NCBI GenBank assembly: GCA_028680705.1
Contig: JAQUJY010000009.1
Coordinates: 1 to 53,421, forward strand
DNA length: 53,421 nucleotides
Source: Bacteroidales bacterium
Lineage (GTDB): Bacteria; Bacteroidota; Bacteroidia; Bacteroidales; Tenuifilaceae
Reading direction: 5' to 3'
Positions 26,558-34,748 of this stretch are shown here, piece by piece (the first letter of the stretch is position 1; each line of letters starts with the position of its first letter). Both the position numbers and the translations under genes were made by a program. The notes beneath the pieces were generated by a model, which was not told where the DNA came from, made no database searches, and saw only the letters and a program-made list of their open reading frames with translations.

Positions 26558-27200
26558 TTTTACTATTTATTTAGTTATTTTCAAGTTAAATGTAATTCAA
26601 AGGTATAGACTTTAAGTTTAGAAAGAAGTTTAAGTTAAACACTTTTCAAAAATTCTTATTCATATACTCATTAAAATATATTTACACTACATAATTGGCT
26701 ATATGTATTTTACATACACAACCTGATGCTAAATCTAAGTATAGCAAGATTATTTTTTAACTTTTATTATGAGTTTTCAGTGGCTTTGAAGGGAGAGAAA
26801 AAATAGGTTGCCCAGATTCGATTTGAATCTGGGACTAAAACTGGTTGGACAAACAAACTTGGCTGATATTGCTTAGAACCTGGGCAACCTTGCTGCTAGT
26901 GTTTGCAGCTTTCTATATAAACGTGTTATTGGGGAACACGCTTTTACTTATGCTTATATCATGCCAAAGCAAACACAAAACGCGTATATTGCTAATAGAC
27001 TGAAACTTATTAGCTAAAATCAATATTACATGATAAATACGTGTCGTACATTATCCCCATTATGTAGAAAAAACGAAGCTACTTTAAGGTTTCAGTATTT
27101 AGTTATATTAGCCAAAGAGCAAAAACAAACTCTATAGAAGAATGACTGATTAGAAATTTATTCGTAAATTTCGATTGTTACAAATTAAACCAAGAGAAGT
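26558..27200. other. 643-base gene-free interval
   Basis: No convincing reading frame on either strand. Besides the RNA candidate at 26797-26895 it holds two more hairpins: GCTGC/GCAGC at 26892-26909 and CGTGTT/AACACG at 26922-26940, the latter followed on the plus strand by CTTTTACTT. The rest is AT-rich, unstructured by eye, and must contain the promoters of the M16 gene (minus) and the operon starting at 27201 (plus); I could not place them with confidence. Confidence 0.7.
26797..26895 (-). ncRNA. Structured RNA candidate with two alternative stems
   Basis: Read on the minus strand, segment 1 (GGTTGCCCAGGTTC, 26889-26876), segment 2 (CCCAGATTC, 26833-26825) and segment 3 (GAATCTGGGCAACC, 26819-26806) compete. 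Segment 3 pairs with segment 1 over 14 bp (one G-U) or with segment 2 over 9 bp with a 5-base loop. TATTTTTTC follows segment 3, so both folds end in a terminator-like U tract. The length, about 85-95 bases, suits a stand-alone small RNA; a leader attenuator for the M16 gene 240 bases downstream is the alternative. I cannot assign a family with certainty; Bacteroidota-specific families such as Flavo-1 deserve comparison. The strand choice rests on the U tract. Confidence 0.55.
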
Positions 27201-28358
27201 ATGAAACGATTATTTAGAATACTTGGAGCAATAATAATAATTGTGATTTTCCTGCTTATAGGGATGAAAACAATATGGTTGTTTAAAGGAAAAAAAGTGA
27301 TTAACGCTTATATTCTTGACAAAACTGTTACTCGAATAGATAGACCTGAACATAAATCTTTTTCGTGGATTTTAAACAACAACAAATATGTTCTCCCAAA
27401 CAAAAAGAATTACTCCCATAAAGCCGATTATTATGGCTTTTTCCCTATTAATTTTAAAGATGAAATTTTTGACCTTAAGAGTATCAGAATTAATGAGGTA
27501 GAAGAATATGCATCTAATTACGACATGCTGTTTTATGCCGATTGCTATGGTGTGTACTCTTTTGAATGGTACAAGGGCAGTTCAAAACCTATACGTTCAC
27601 AAAAAGTTTATGGCGGACTTAACCAAAACGATTATCTGCTATTAAAGGAAATGCTTGATAAAGGGAAACTAGCCATTGCAGAATATAACATGTTTAGCAC
27701 ACCAACCAATGCGCTTGTAAGAACCAAAACCGAAGAACTATTGGAAATTAACTGGTCGGGGTGGACTGGAAAGTACTTTTCAACATTTGATGTTTCAGCT
27801 AAAAATGGGCCACCAAGTTGGATGCAAAACCTGTACGGATCACAGCACCTTGGAGTATGGCCAAATAAAGGGTCGGGCATAATACTCATTAATAATGATG
27901 GACTTATAGAGCTGTTAGAGTTGGAAAACCATCTAAACTCTCCTATCCCAATCATTGAAACTAATCCAGAATCAATTGAAAGATTCAACGTTTCGCAGAG
28001 TGTGGTTTTTGAGGATTGGTTTGAGTTTATTGACTCTGGCAATAATCTTATTCATTCTAACTTTACTTTAGATGTAACACCTAAAGGGAAAGAGATTCTG
28101 ACGAAGATTGGTCTAACAGAGGTGTTCCCTGCTGTTATTGAGGGAACTGATCTTAACTATTTTTACTTTTGCGGCAATTTTAGCGATAATCCTGCTAAAA
28201 TGTGGACAGCCAAACTTGCTGGAGGCAAATGGCTAAACCATTTTTTCAACCGGTTTAGCAACACTAACAGGGCTAGATTCTTTAGTGAGTACTACACCCC
28301 TTTAATTGAAAGAATACTATTTGAAAAACATGAAAAGTTAATGAATACCCAAGAGTAA
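27201..28358 (+). CDS. Membrane-anchored protein of unknown function
   Basis: A 385-residue protein. One N-terminal membrane helix (residues 8-29, ILGAIIIIVIFLLIGMKTIW) anchors a large soluble domain outside the membrane. The domain contains stretches that look like alternating strands and helices (YDMLFYADCYGVYSFEW, LLEINWSGWTGKYFSTFD, SGIILINNDGLIELL) and many aromatic residues near the C-terminus. No catalytic motif is recognised. It is the first gene of a likely operon: 47 bases to the class IV aminotransferase and then 17 bases to the peptidase. The start follows AAGAGAAGT, a fair ribosome site. Confidence 0.75.
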   Translation: MKRLFRILGAIIIIVIFLLIGMKTIWLFKGKKVINAYILDKTVTRIDRPEHKSFSWILNNNKYVLPNKKNYSHKADYYGFFPINFKDEIFDLKSIRINEVEEYASNYDMLFYADCYGVYSFEWYKGSSKPIRSQKVYGGLNQNDYLLLKEMLDKGKLAIAEYNMFSTPTNALVRTKTEELLEINWSGWTGKYFSTFDVSAKNGPPSWMQNLYGSQHLGVWPNKGSGIILINNDGLIELLELENHLNSPIPIIETNPESIERFNVSQSVVFEDWFEFIDSGNNLIHSNFTLDVTPKGKEILTKIGLTEVFPAVIEGTDLNYFYFCGNFSDNPAKMWTAKLAGGKWLNHFFNRFSNTNRARFFSEYYTPLIERILFEKHEKLMNTQE

Positions 28359-28405
28359 CATGTAAACAAGCAATATTTTTACTAAACATTTAGCAACATA
28401 CCACA

Positions 28406-29260
28406 ATGATATTTTTTTTTGATAAAGAAGAAGAGTTTTTCATCCAAAACAATCAAGTTTCACAAGTACCCAAATCCAAGTCCTTCGAAATACCGGACAA
28501 CTCTACTATCTTTTACGAGGTAATTAGGGTTATCAACGGAATCCCTCTTTTCCTAGATGAGCATGTTGATAGACTAGAAAAATCGACACTACTCTCAGGT
28601 ATTACAATTGATGTAGACCAATTAGTAAAGAATATTATTGAGCTTGTTAAGAGAAATCCTGTAAAAGAGAAAAACCTAAAAATATCGCTGTACTGCGATC
28701 AAGCAAATAGGCATAAGTACCAAATAGTAGTATACTTCATTGAGAGTAGCTATCCGCTAGCCAGTATCTACCAAAATGGGGTGAGGGCTGAACTTATTCC
28801 ACTTGAAAGAAAAAATCCGAATGTAAAACTAGAAAACCCTGTATTACGCCACTCTGCCGATAAGGTTATTTGCCTGTCTCAAACACACGAAGCACTTTTG
28901 GTTAACGATGAGGGTTTTATTACCGAAGGTAGCCGTTCTAACTTTTTTGCTGTAATAAATAACACTCTGGTTACACCACCGTCTAAGGATGTTCTTGAAG
29001 GAGTTACCAGAAAAATGGTAATTGCTTTAGCTAAACAAAATTCAATTCCATTTCAAGAAAGACCAATACACAAAAGAGAACTAGATAGTTTTGATGGTGT
29101 TTTTATAACTGGCACCTCACCAAAGGTATTACCCATTGCCCAAATTGGAAATCATAACTTTAAAATCCCTAAATTAACACAAGAGATGATTAAGCACTAC
29201 GATGAACTAGTCAACAAGAACTTAATCGAACTTTCTGCCAAATACATAAATAGATCCTAA
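28406..29260 (+). CDS. Class IV PLP aminotransferase (BCAT/DAAT/ADC-lyase family)
   Basis: A 284-residue fold-type IV PLP enzyme. The conserved FYEVIRVINGIPLFLDEHVD carries the substrate-side Arg segment, and the PLP-binding part reads VNDEGFITEGSRSNFFAV followed by DVLEGVTRKMVI and the FITGTSPKVLPI phosphate loop. A Lys lies 33 residues before the TEGS Glu, the spacing seen for the Schiff-base lysine in this family. The family includes branched-chain and D-amino-acid transaminases and aminodeoxychorismate lyase; sequence alone does not say which. It lies between the membrane-anchored unknown and the lipoprotein peptidase. Confidence 0.88.
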   Translation: MIFFFDKEEEFFIQNNQVSQVPKSKSFEIPDNSTIFYEVIRVINGIPLFLDEHVDRLEKSTLLSGITIDVDQLVKNIIELVKRNPVKEKNLKISLYCDQANRHKYQIVVYFIESSYPLASIYQNGVRAELIPLERKNPNVKLENPVLRHSADKVICLSQTHEALLVNDEGFITEGSRSNFFAVINNTLVTPPSKDVLEGVTRKMVIALAKQNSIPFQERPIHKRELDSFDGVFITGTSPKVLPIAQIGNHNFKIPKLTQEMIKHYDELVNKNLIELSAKYINRS

Positions 29261-29277
29261 CTAATATAAATATCAGC

Positions 29278-31323
29278 ATGAAACGTTTAACTATTTTACT
29301 AGCAATTCCTTTGCTACTAACCATGACTAATTGTAAACAAGAAAAGCAAGGCTTCACAGGTAGCCCGATACCTCAAACCGTAATAGATCAAACTATCGAG
29401 AGTATAGTTGATCAATATGGAGATAATAGCCTATTCAGAATTGAACGTGGTGTTAACCAAGTTGCTACCCTGTGGAGAGAGGATGATGGGAATGCTGAGG
29501 AGTTCACCTCGTTCTGTAACGACAACTTTATTGCCAACGAGAATGATTTAGAAACACTATTCAATAAGTTATCGACAGGCTATGAGGTTCTCTTTGGAAA
29601 TTTCTTGCGTATTACAAAAGATTTAATGCGACCACTTCATCTCGATATGGGACCCATTACGCCCATAGACATGATGTTTGGGGGCTTTAGCCCATCCGCA
29701 CATCTTACAGAAGATCTTTTTGCCAACCGTATTGCCTTTGTAACCACGCTAAACTTCCCCACATATAGCCTTAAGGAAAAGACAGAACTTGGACCAAAAT
29801 GGACTCGTAAAGAATGGGCATTCGCTCGGATGGGTGATATTTTCACTTCACGCGTGCCAGCAGAACTCGTACAAAACTATTCGCAAATTAGCACCAATGC
29901 CGACGCTTATATCGACTCGTACAACATCTGCATGAGTGAACTACGAAGCAACAACGATGAGCAACTATTCCCCGATGGCATGAAACTGATTACCCACTGG
30001 GGGCTTCGCGATGAGTTAAAGTCACAATATGCAAATGGTGCAGAAGGGCTTGAGGCTCAACAAATGGTTTACCAAGTGATGAAACGGATTATTGATCAAT
30101 CGATTCCAGAGATGGTTATCAACAACCCCGAATATACATGGAAACCCTATAGCAATGATGTTACACAAGATGGCAAAGCAATTAAATATACCCCAGAGCC
30201 TAACACTAGATATGAGCACCTCTTAAACCTATTTGGTGCAACCCAGAAAATGGACGAGTTTAATCCAACCATGCCCAACCTAATTCAGCAAACCTTTGAG
30301 GGAAACTATGAAATACCCGTTGAAGAGGTAGAACAGCTCTTTATCGACTTTGCCTCTTCGCAACAGGTTCGGGATGCAGGAAAACTAATCAGCCAAAGGC
30401 TGGGTCGGCCACTTAAGCCTTTTGATATTTGGTACGATGGATTCAAGAGCAGGAGCAGTATACCCGCTCAAACCCTCGACAATGTGGTTGCCAAGAGATT
30501 TACCTCGGCTAAGGCCTACCAGAACGAAATCCCAAACATCCTAACCTCATTGGGGTGGAGTAAAGAGAAGGCAAACTTTCTCCAAAGCAAAATTACTGTT
30601 GAAGGTAGCCGTGGCGCTGGGCATGCTTGGGGTGGTGCCATGCGAAGCGATGTTGCTTTGCTCCGCACCCGCATTGGCCAGGGTGGCATGGACTACAAAG
30701 GGTTTAACATTGCTATGCACGAGTTTGGGCATACTGTTGAACAAACCATTACCCTACATGATGTTGATTACTATATGCTTAAAGGAGTTCCAAACACTGC
30801 ATTTACCGAAGCTTTGGCATTTGTTTTCCAAAAACGCGATTTAGATGTGCTTGGAATAAAGGATAATAACACAATGAAATCGCACCTTTTAGCATTGGAT
30901 AACCTTTGGAGTAGCTATGAGATTATGGGCGTTTCGCTAGTTGACATTAACCTTTGGCGTTGGCTATACAGCAACCCAAATGCAACACCCGAACAGTTAA
31001 AAGAGGCAACAATTAGCATTGCCAAAGATGTATGGAACAAATACTATGCTGATGTTTTTGGCAGCACCGATGAGCCAATTCTAGCTATTTACAGCCATAT
31101 GATTAGTAATCCGCTATACCTTTCTGCATATCCCATAGGACACCTTATCGATTTTCAGCTTGAGCAGCAGATTGCCGGTAAAAATTTTGCCAACGAGGTA
31201 CAACGTATCTTTGAGCAAGGCAAAATAATCCCTCAACTTTGGATGAAAGGAGCTGTTGGTACGCCACTCTCCATTGAGCCCACCCTGAATGCAGCAGAAA
31301 AGGCTTTAAAGATAGTTCTATAA
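29278..31323 (+). CDS. HExxH zinc metallopeptidase lipoprotein (gluzincin type)
   Basis: A 681-residue exported peptidase. The N-terminus MKRLTILLAIPLLLTMTNC has a lipobox ending in Cys19, so it is anchored to a membrane. The zinc site is HEFGH at residues 481-485, and a Glu in FTEALAF at residue 511 is 26 residues later, the spacing of gluzincins such as M3. The rest has no match to classical M3 or to M49 (DPP III has HExxxH). A conserved-looking helical part precedes the active site. I would place it in a Bacteroidota-specific peptidase group. It ends the operon at a strong terminator. Confidence 0.82.
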   Translation: MKRLTILLAIPLLLTMTNCKQEKQGFTGSPIPQTVIDQTIESIVDQYGDNSLFRIERGVNQVATLWREDDGNAEEFTSFCNDNFIANENDLETLFNKLSTGYEVLFGNFLRITKDLMRPLHLDMGPITPIDMMFGGFSPSAHLTEDLFANRIAFVTTLNFPTYSLKEKTELGPKWTRKEWAFARMGDIFTSRVPAELVQNYSQISTNADAYIDSYNICMSELRSNNDEQLFPDGMKLITHWGLRDELKSQYANGAEGLEAQQMVYQVMKRIIDQSIPEMVINNPEYTWKPYSNDVTQDGKAIKYTPEPNTRYEHLLNLFGATQKMDEFNPTMPNLIQQTFEGNYEIPVEEVEQLFIDFASSQQVRDAGKLISQRLGRPLKPFDIWYDGFKSRSSIPAQTLDNVVAKRFTSAKAYQNEIPNILTSLGWSKEKANFLQSKITVEGSRGAGHAWGGAMRSDVALLRTRIGQGGMDYKGFNIAMHEFGHTVEQTITLHDVDYYMLKGVPNTAFTEALAFVFQKRDLDVLGIKDNNTMKSHLLALDNLWSSYEIMGVSLVDINLWRWLYSNPNATPEQLKEATISIAKDVWNKYYADVFGSTDEPILAIYSHMISNPLYLSAYPIGHLIDFQLEQQIAGKNFANEVQRIFEQGKIIPQLWMKGAVGTPLSIEPTLNAAEKALKIVL

Positions 31324-31338
31324 TAAAATCCTTTAGAA

Positions 31339-31379
31339 CAGTGAGCCGAGCATTAATAATACTCGGCTCACTGCTTTTT
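31339..31379 (+). terminator. Terminator of the 27201-31323 operon
   Basis: Perfect 12-bp stem CAGTGAGCCGAG/CTCGGCTCACTG, 11-base loop, then CTTTTT. Confidence 0.95.
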
Positions 31380-31521
31380 AAAACAATCTTAATAATAGAT
31401 AAACCAACACCCTTAATCCGAAAGAGAAAACTATACCGTTTGTGTAATATATAGAGTTTCGGAGACCATACCTAAAGGATTCATTACAATTTAAAGAAAA
31501 AGTAAACCTCCAAACCTCAAC

Positions 31522-31562
31522 AAAAAAGACCTTTTACTAGCAGCAATGCATAGTAAAAGGTC
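31522..31562 (-). terminator. Terminator of the phosphofructokinase gene
   Basis: Perfect stem GACCTTTTACTA/TAGTAAAAGGTC with an 11-base loop; on the minus strand TTTTTTG follows. The 31380-31521 gap between the two terminators holds nothing I can identify. Confidence 0.92.
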
Positions 31563-31584
31563 ACTAATCTTAAAAATGAACTAG

Positions 31585-32790
31585 CTACTCGTTAGTCATT
31601 ATAAAAAGCGGAAGCATCTCAAATTTCTTGTAATATGGTCGTAGGCGCTCAATGTTGTAATGTTTCTCAACATTTACAATCTTCTTTTTACTAACTACAA
31701 CGTCAATGGGCATATTGTCGTAACGACCATTCTTAAGAACTATCAACCTTCCGTGTACTCCGCTTAAAATAAGGTCAAGCGCAAGGTTTCCAAATGCCAT
31801 GGGAACAATCGAGTCGATGGCATCGGGCTCCCCTCCCCTTACCAAATAGCCTAATTTTTGAGTAATGGTATTAATCCTTTTTCCATTATTATACTTAGGG
31901 GTTAACTCCTTTATTTTTTGAGAGATAACATCGCCAATTCCACCAAGTTTTGCATGGCCATAGGCATCAAGTTCTGCACCTTCAAAAACCATTTTATCCA
32001 TACCCTTAAATATAGCACCCTCACTAACCATCACTGATGAGTAGTTGCTTGGGTTTCTGTGTCTATCATCAACCAATAGTTCGGTAAGCAGATCAATATC
32101 AAACTTGTGCTCGGGAATTACACAGCGATTTGCAACTCCTGCCATTGTGGGAAGCATAGCCGTAAAGCCAGCATAACGCCCAAACACTTCCATAACAAGT
32201 ATACGCTCGTGCGAACCTGCTGAGGTGCGAAGTATATCAGTCATGGCAATTGTACGAGTAATACAAGTACTAAAACCTATGCAGTAATCAGTCCCTGGCA
32301 CATCGTTATCCATTGTTTTAGGAATGGCAATCACTTTTCTCCCCTCCTGGTATAGGCGTACCCCATAGCTAAGGGTATCGTCACCACCAATAGGAATAAG
32401 ATAATCTATACCCACAAAATCAAGATTTTTAATTACCTCGGGAGTAAGGTCATTTACATCCTTTTTATACTTATCCTGTAGATGAATGGGAACATTATTC
32501 TTAGAGACCTTTGAGGGATTTGTTCGCGAGGTGTGCAGGAAAGTTCCTCCTGTTCGGAATGCTTTATTAACCCTTCCCTCAGTTAAACATTCATAGCAAT
32601 GGCTATTATCAGCATCCTTATCACGCACAATCTCAATTAAGCCTGCCCAACCTCTGCGAATACCCACTACCTGATAGCCCTCGCGCAATGCGCGAATGGT
32701 TACCGCTCTAATTGCAGGATTAAGGCCAGGTACATCACCACCGCCAGTTAAAATTGCAATTACCCCTTTTGATTTAGTTTCATTTGCCAT
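31585..32790 (-). CDS. 6-phosphofructokinase, probably pyrophosphate-dependent
   Basis: A 401-residue glycolytic enzyme of the PFK family that phosphorylates fructose 6-phosphate. The N-terminal phosphoryl-donor loop is ILTGGGDVPGLNPAIRAV. The key site reads GGDDTLSYG, with Asp where ATP enzymes have Gly, and IPKTMDNDVPGTDYCIGF, with Lys where ATP enzymes have Gly. These two residues are the accepted mark of PPi-dependent PFK, so I infer pyrophosphate as donor. Substrate residues include VMEVFGRYAGF and YLVRGGEPDAID. It is monocistronic. Confidence 0.92.
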   Translation of the reverse strand: MANETKSKGVIAILTGGGDVPGLNPAIRAVTIRALREGYQVVGIRRGWAGLIEIVRDKDADNSHCYECLTEGRVNKAFRTGGTFLHTSRTNPSKVSKNNVPIHLQDKYKKDVNDLTPEVIKNLDFVGIDYLIPIGGDDTLSYGVRLYQEGRKVIAIPKTMDNDVPGTDYCIGFSTCITRTIAMTDILRTSAGSHERILVMEVFGRYAGFTAMLPTMAGVANRCVIPEHKFDIDLLTELLVDDRHRNPSNYSSVMVSEGAIFKGMDKMVFEGAELDAYGHAKLGGIGDVISQKIKELTPKYNNGKRINTITQKLGYLVRGGEPDAIDSIVPMAFGNLALDLILSGVHGRLIVLKNGRYDNMPIDVVVSKKKIVNVEKHYNIERLRPYYKKFEMLPLFIMTNE

Positions 32791-32998
32791 AGTTGTATCG
32801 TTTTAGTGCTATAAAGACCTTTGCTTTAAAGTGCAAAGTTCAGTGCTAAATTTAGTATAAAAAAAACTGATAAGTTCAAAGAGTATAACAGATATCGTTT
32901 TTTTATCGCAAACGTTTGATTATACTTAAAGGCATAGACTATCAAATAAGGTGCTTAAGCTAGCACCCTAACGCCTCATTATCAGCAGGATTTAAAAA

Positions 32999-33952
32999 TT
33001 AAACTCCAATTTCTTTTTCAATCAGATAATGGTTCCTATCTGCAGAACTACGGGAAACCAATTCGCCCAAGAAGCCGGCAACAAAGAGTTGCACTCCAAT
33101 AATTGCCATTACCAAAGCGATATAAAATAGTGGTTGATCTGCAATCGGTCTAAACTCTAGGGAATGATACTGAGAATAAATCTTTTCTACTATAATCCAA
33201 ATGCTCATTATGCCCCCTGTTAAAAACATTAAGGTACCAAGGGTTCCAAACAGGTGCATGGGCTTTTTCCCAAATCGGGTTACAAATATTACGGTAAAAA
33301 GGTCGAGAAAACCGTTTATAAACCTTTCGAACCCAAACTTGGTTACACCATACTTGCGCTCCTGATGTGTCACCACTTTTTCGCCAATACGCTTAAAGCC
33401 TGCCTGTTTTGCGAGAACTGGAATATACCTATGCATCTCACCAAAAATCTCGATGCTTTTAATTACCTCTTTACGATAGGCTTTAAGTCCACAGTTAAAA
33501 TCGTGTAGTTTTATACCTGTAAATGCTCTAACCGTTCTATTGAAAAATTTGCTTGGAATTGTTTTCGAAATCGGATCGTACCGTTTCTTTTTCCATCCTG
33601 AAATTAAATCATAGCCCTCTTCAGTAATCATTCTACACATCTCAGGAATTTCCTCAGGGCTATCCTGCAAGTCGGCATCCATGGTAGCAACTATATTACC
33701 CTTTGCCATCTGAAACCCCACATGCAGAGCAGCAGATTTACCATAGTTGCGTCTAAACTTTATGCCTTTGGCAAAAGAATGCTTTGCGCAAATATTTTCT
33801 ATTACACTCCAACTCTTATCGTTACTCCCATCATCAACAAGAATGGTTTCAAAAGTGAAGCCATTCTTATCCATCACTCTTTGTATCCATGCAACAAGTT
33901 CGGGTAACGATTCCTCCTCGTTGTAAAGCGGAACTATAATTGAAATATCCAT
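32999..33952 (-). CDS. Family 2 glycosyltransferase with C-terminal membrane helices
   Basis: A 317-residue DPM1/GtrB-like enzyme. The catalytic GT-A domain has VPLYNEEESLPELVAWI, DDGSNDKSW and the metal site MDADLQDSPEEIP, then FNCGLKAYRKEVI. Two membrane helices follow at about 232-258 and 270-295, which hold the enzyme at the inner membrane. Such enzymes usually load a sugar onto polyprenyl phosphate for later transfer outside the cell. It follows the DUF4199 gene by 17 bases, an arrangement often seen in Bacteroidota. A weak hairpin (GGTGCT/AGCACC, 32950-32967) lies downstream. Confidence 0.92.
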   Translation of the reverse strand: MDISIIVPLYNEEESLPELVAWIQRVMDKNGFTFETILVDDGSNDKSWSVIENICAKHSFAKGIKFRRNYGKSAALHVGFQMAKGNIVATMDADLQDSPEEIPEMCRMITEEGYDLISGWKKKRYDPISKTIPSKFFNRTVRAFTGIKLHDFNCGLKAYRKEVIKSIEIFGEMHRYIPVLAKQAGFKRIGEKVVTHQERKYGVTKFGFERFINGFLDLFTVIFVTRFGKKPMHLFGTLGTLMFLTGGIMSIWIIVEKIYSQYHSLEFRPIADQPLFYIALVMAIIGVQLFVAGFLGELVSRSSADRNHYLIEKEIGV

Positions 33953-33969
33953 CTAATAAAATTCTCTAC

Positions 33970-34530
33970 TTATTCAAAAGGTGTTTTCTCCCTCTTTCTA
34001 ATAATTGCTGCAGTAATAAGACTAATAACTCCAAAGCCAAGAGTACTAAAAGCTACCGACTTAATATAAGTGCCAAAGGTGATTTTTGTATCCCTTGCGG
34101 CGTCAAGGCCCTCGAGGACACTATCTACTTGATCCCCAGGCAGACCTTTTGAGGACATATAATTTGCCATCCATTCGCCTTGGGCACTGATGTATCGATT
34201 CATATAATCAGGATCAATAATCACATTTTGAAGATACGAGTATGCTGATGTAATTATTGCTGCAAAAAAACCGATAAGAATCCCTATCAGCAAACCCTGT
34301 TGAAAGGTCACCTCTCCGTTGTAAACCTCTTTGCTAACTTTTTTACTAAACATTAGTATACCAACAAAGTAAATTGCAATACTTACAATAGTGAGTATAA
34401 ATGGCTTCACAATACCAATGGGCATTATGTTTAATAGAAAAAGTATTAGAGAATAAATAACAACGATAATACCCAGCGCTAAGCCATAGGTTGTTGTCGA
34501 TTTTAACATTTGATTAGTTCTCGTATCCAT
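33970..34530 (-). CDS. DUF4199 family membrane protein
   Basis: A 186-residue membrane protein with four likely helices (residues 13-35, 42-60, 73-95 and 150-172). A soluble loop between the third and fourth includes ADYMSSK-like and DAARDTKITFGTYIKSVAF stretches. The layout, length and N-terminal TTYGLALGIIVVIYSL match DUF4199 of Bacteroidota, whose role is unknown. It is co-transcribed with the GT2 gene that starts 17 bases later, so a role in exporting or presenting the lipid-linked sugar is a reasonable guess only. Confidence 0.85.
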   Translation of the reverse strand: MDTRTNQMLKSTTTYGLALGIIVVIYSLILFLLNIMPIGIVKPFILTIVSIAIYFVGILMFSKKVSKEVYNGEVTFQQGLLIGILIGFFAAIITSAYSYLQNVIIDPDYMNRYISAQGEWMANYMSSKGLPGDQVDSVLEGLDAARDTKITFGTYIKSVAFSTLGFGVISLITAAIIRKREKTPFE

Positions 34531-34596
34531 AATAGGTTATTAATTAGTTAAGGACTAGCAAAGATATTAGAAAAAGGGATATATGCTGCAAAAAAC

Positions 34597-34628
34597 TTTG
34601 AAGAGTTGTAAAGATGTTACTATCTTTG
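34597..34628 (+). promoter_or_regulatory. Full Bacteroidota promoter of the SRP RNA
   Basis: TTTG (34597-34600), a 20-base spacer and TATCTTTG (34621-34628) match the phylum consensus TTTG-N19-20-TAnnTTTG exactly. The predicted start is near 34632, where the RNA stem begins. Confidence 0.9.
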
Positions 34629-34631
34629 CGC

Positions 34632-34740
34632 TGTGGGTAGGTCTTACACGACCAGCTCCTGCTGAACTCCCCCAGGATCGGAAGGTAGCAAGGGTAGGCG
34701 GTTGTAGCGGTGCGATGTAAGTAGCTTACCCACACTTTTT
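34632..34740 (+). ncRNA. ffs: Signal recognition particle RNA (small bacterial 4.5S type)
   Basis: The outer stem pairs GTGGGTAG with CTTACCCAC (34633 region with 34725-34733). The conserved SRP domain IV core is visible as CCCCCAGG, then ATCGGAAGGTAGCAAGGGTA, which carries the GGAA tetraloop and the AGCA internal bulge that binds Ffh. A run of seven T after the stem ends the transcript. Size is about 100 bases. It works with Ffh to target nascent membrane proteins. It stands between DUF4199 and trkA, transcribed against both. Confidence 0.93.
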
Positions 34741-34748
34741 TTACCTCC

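Noticed and set aside
26806-26889. tRNA-like gene: 84 bases with a 7-bp end stem GGTTGCC/GGCAACC and a TTCAAAT loop-like sequence
   Set aside because: The D arm and anticodon arm cannot be formed, and the putative T arm would need an insertion. The longer 14-bp and 9-bp pairings explain the complementarity better.
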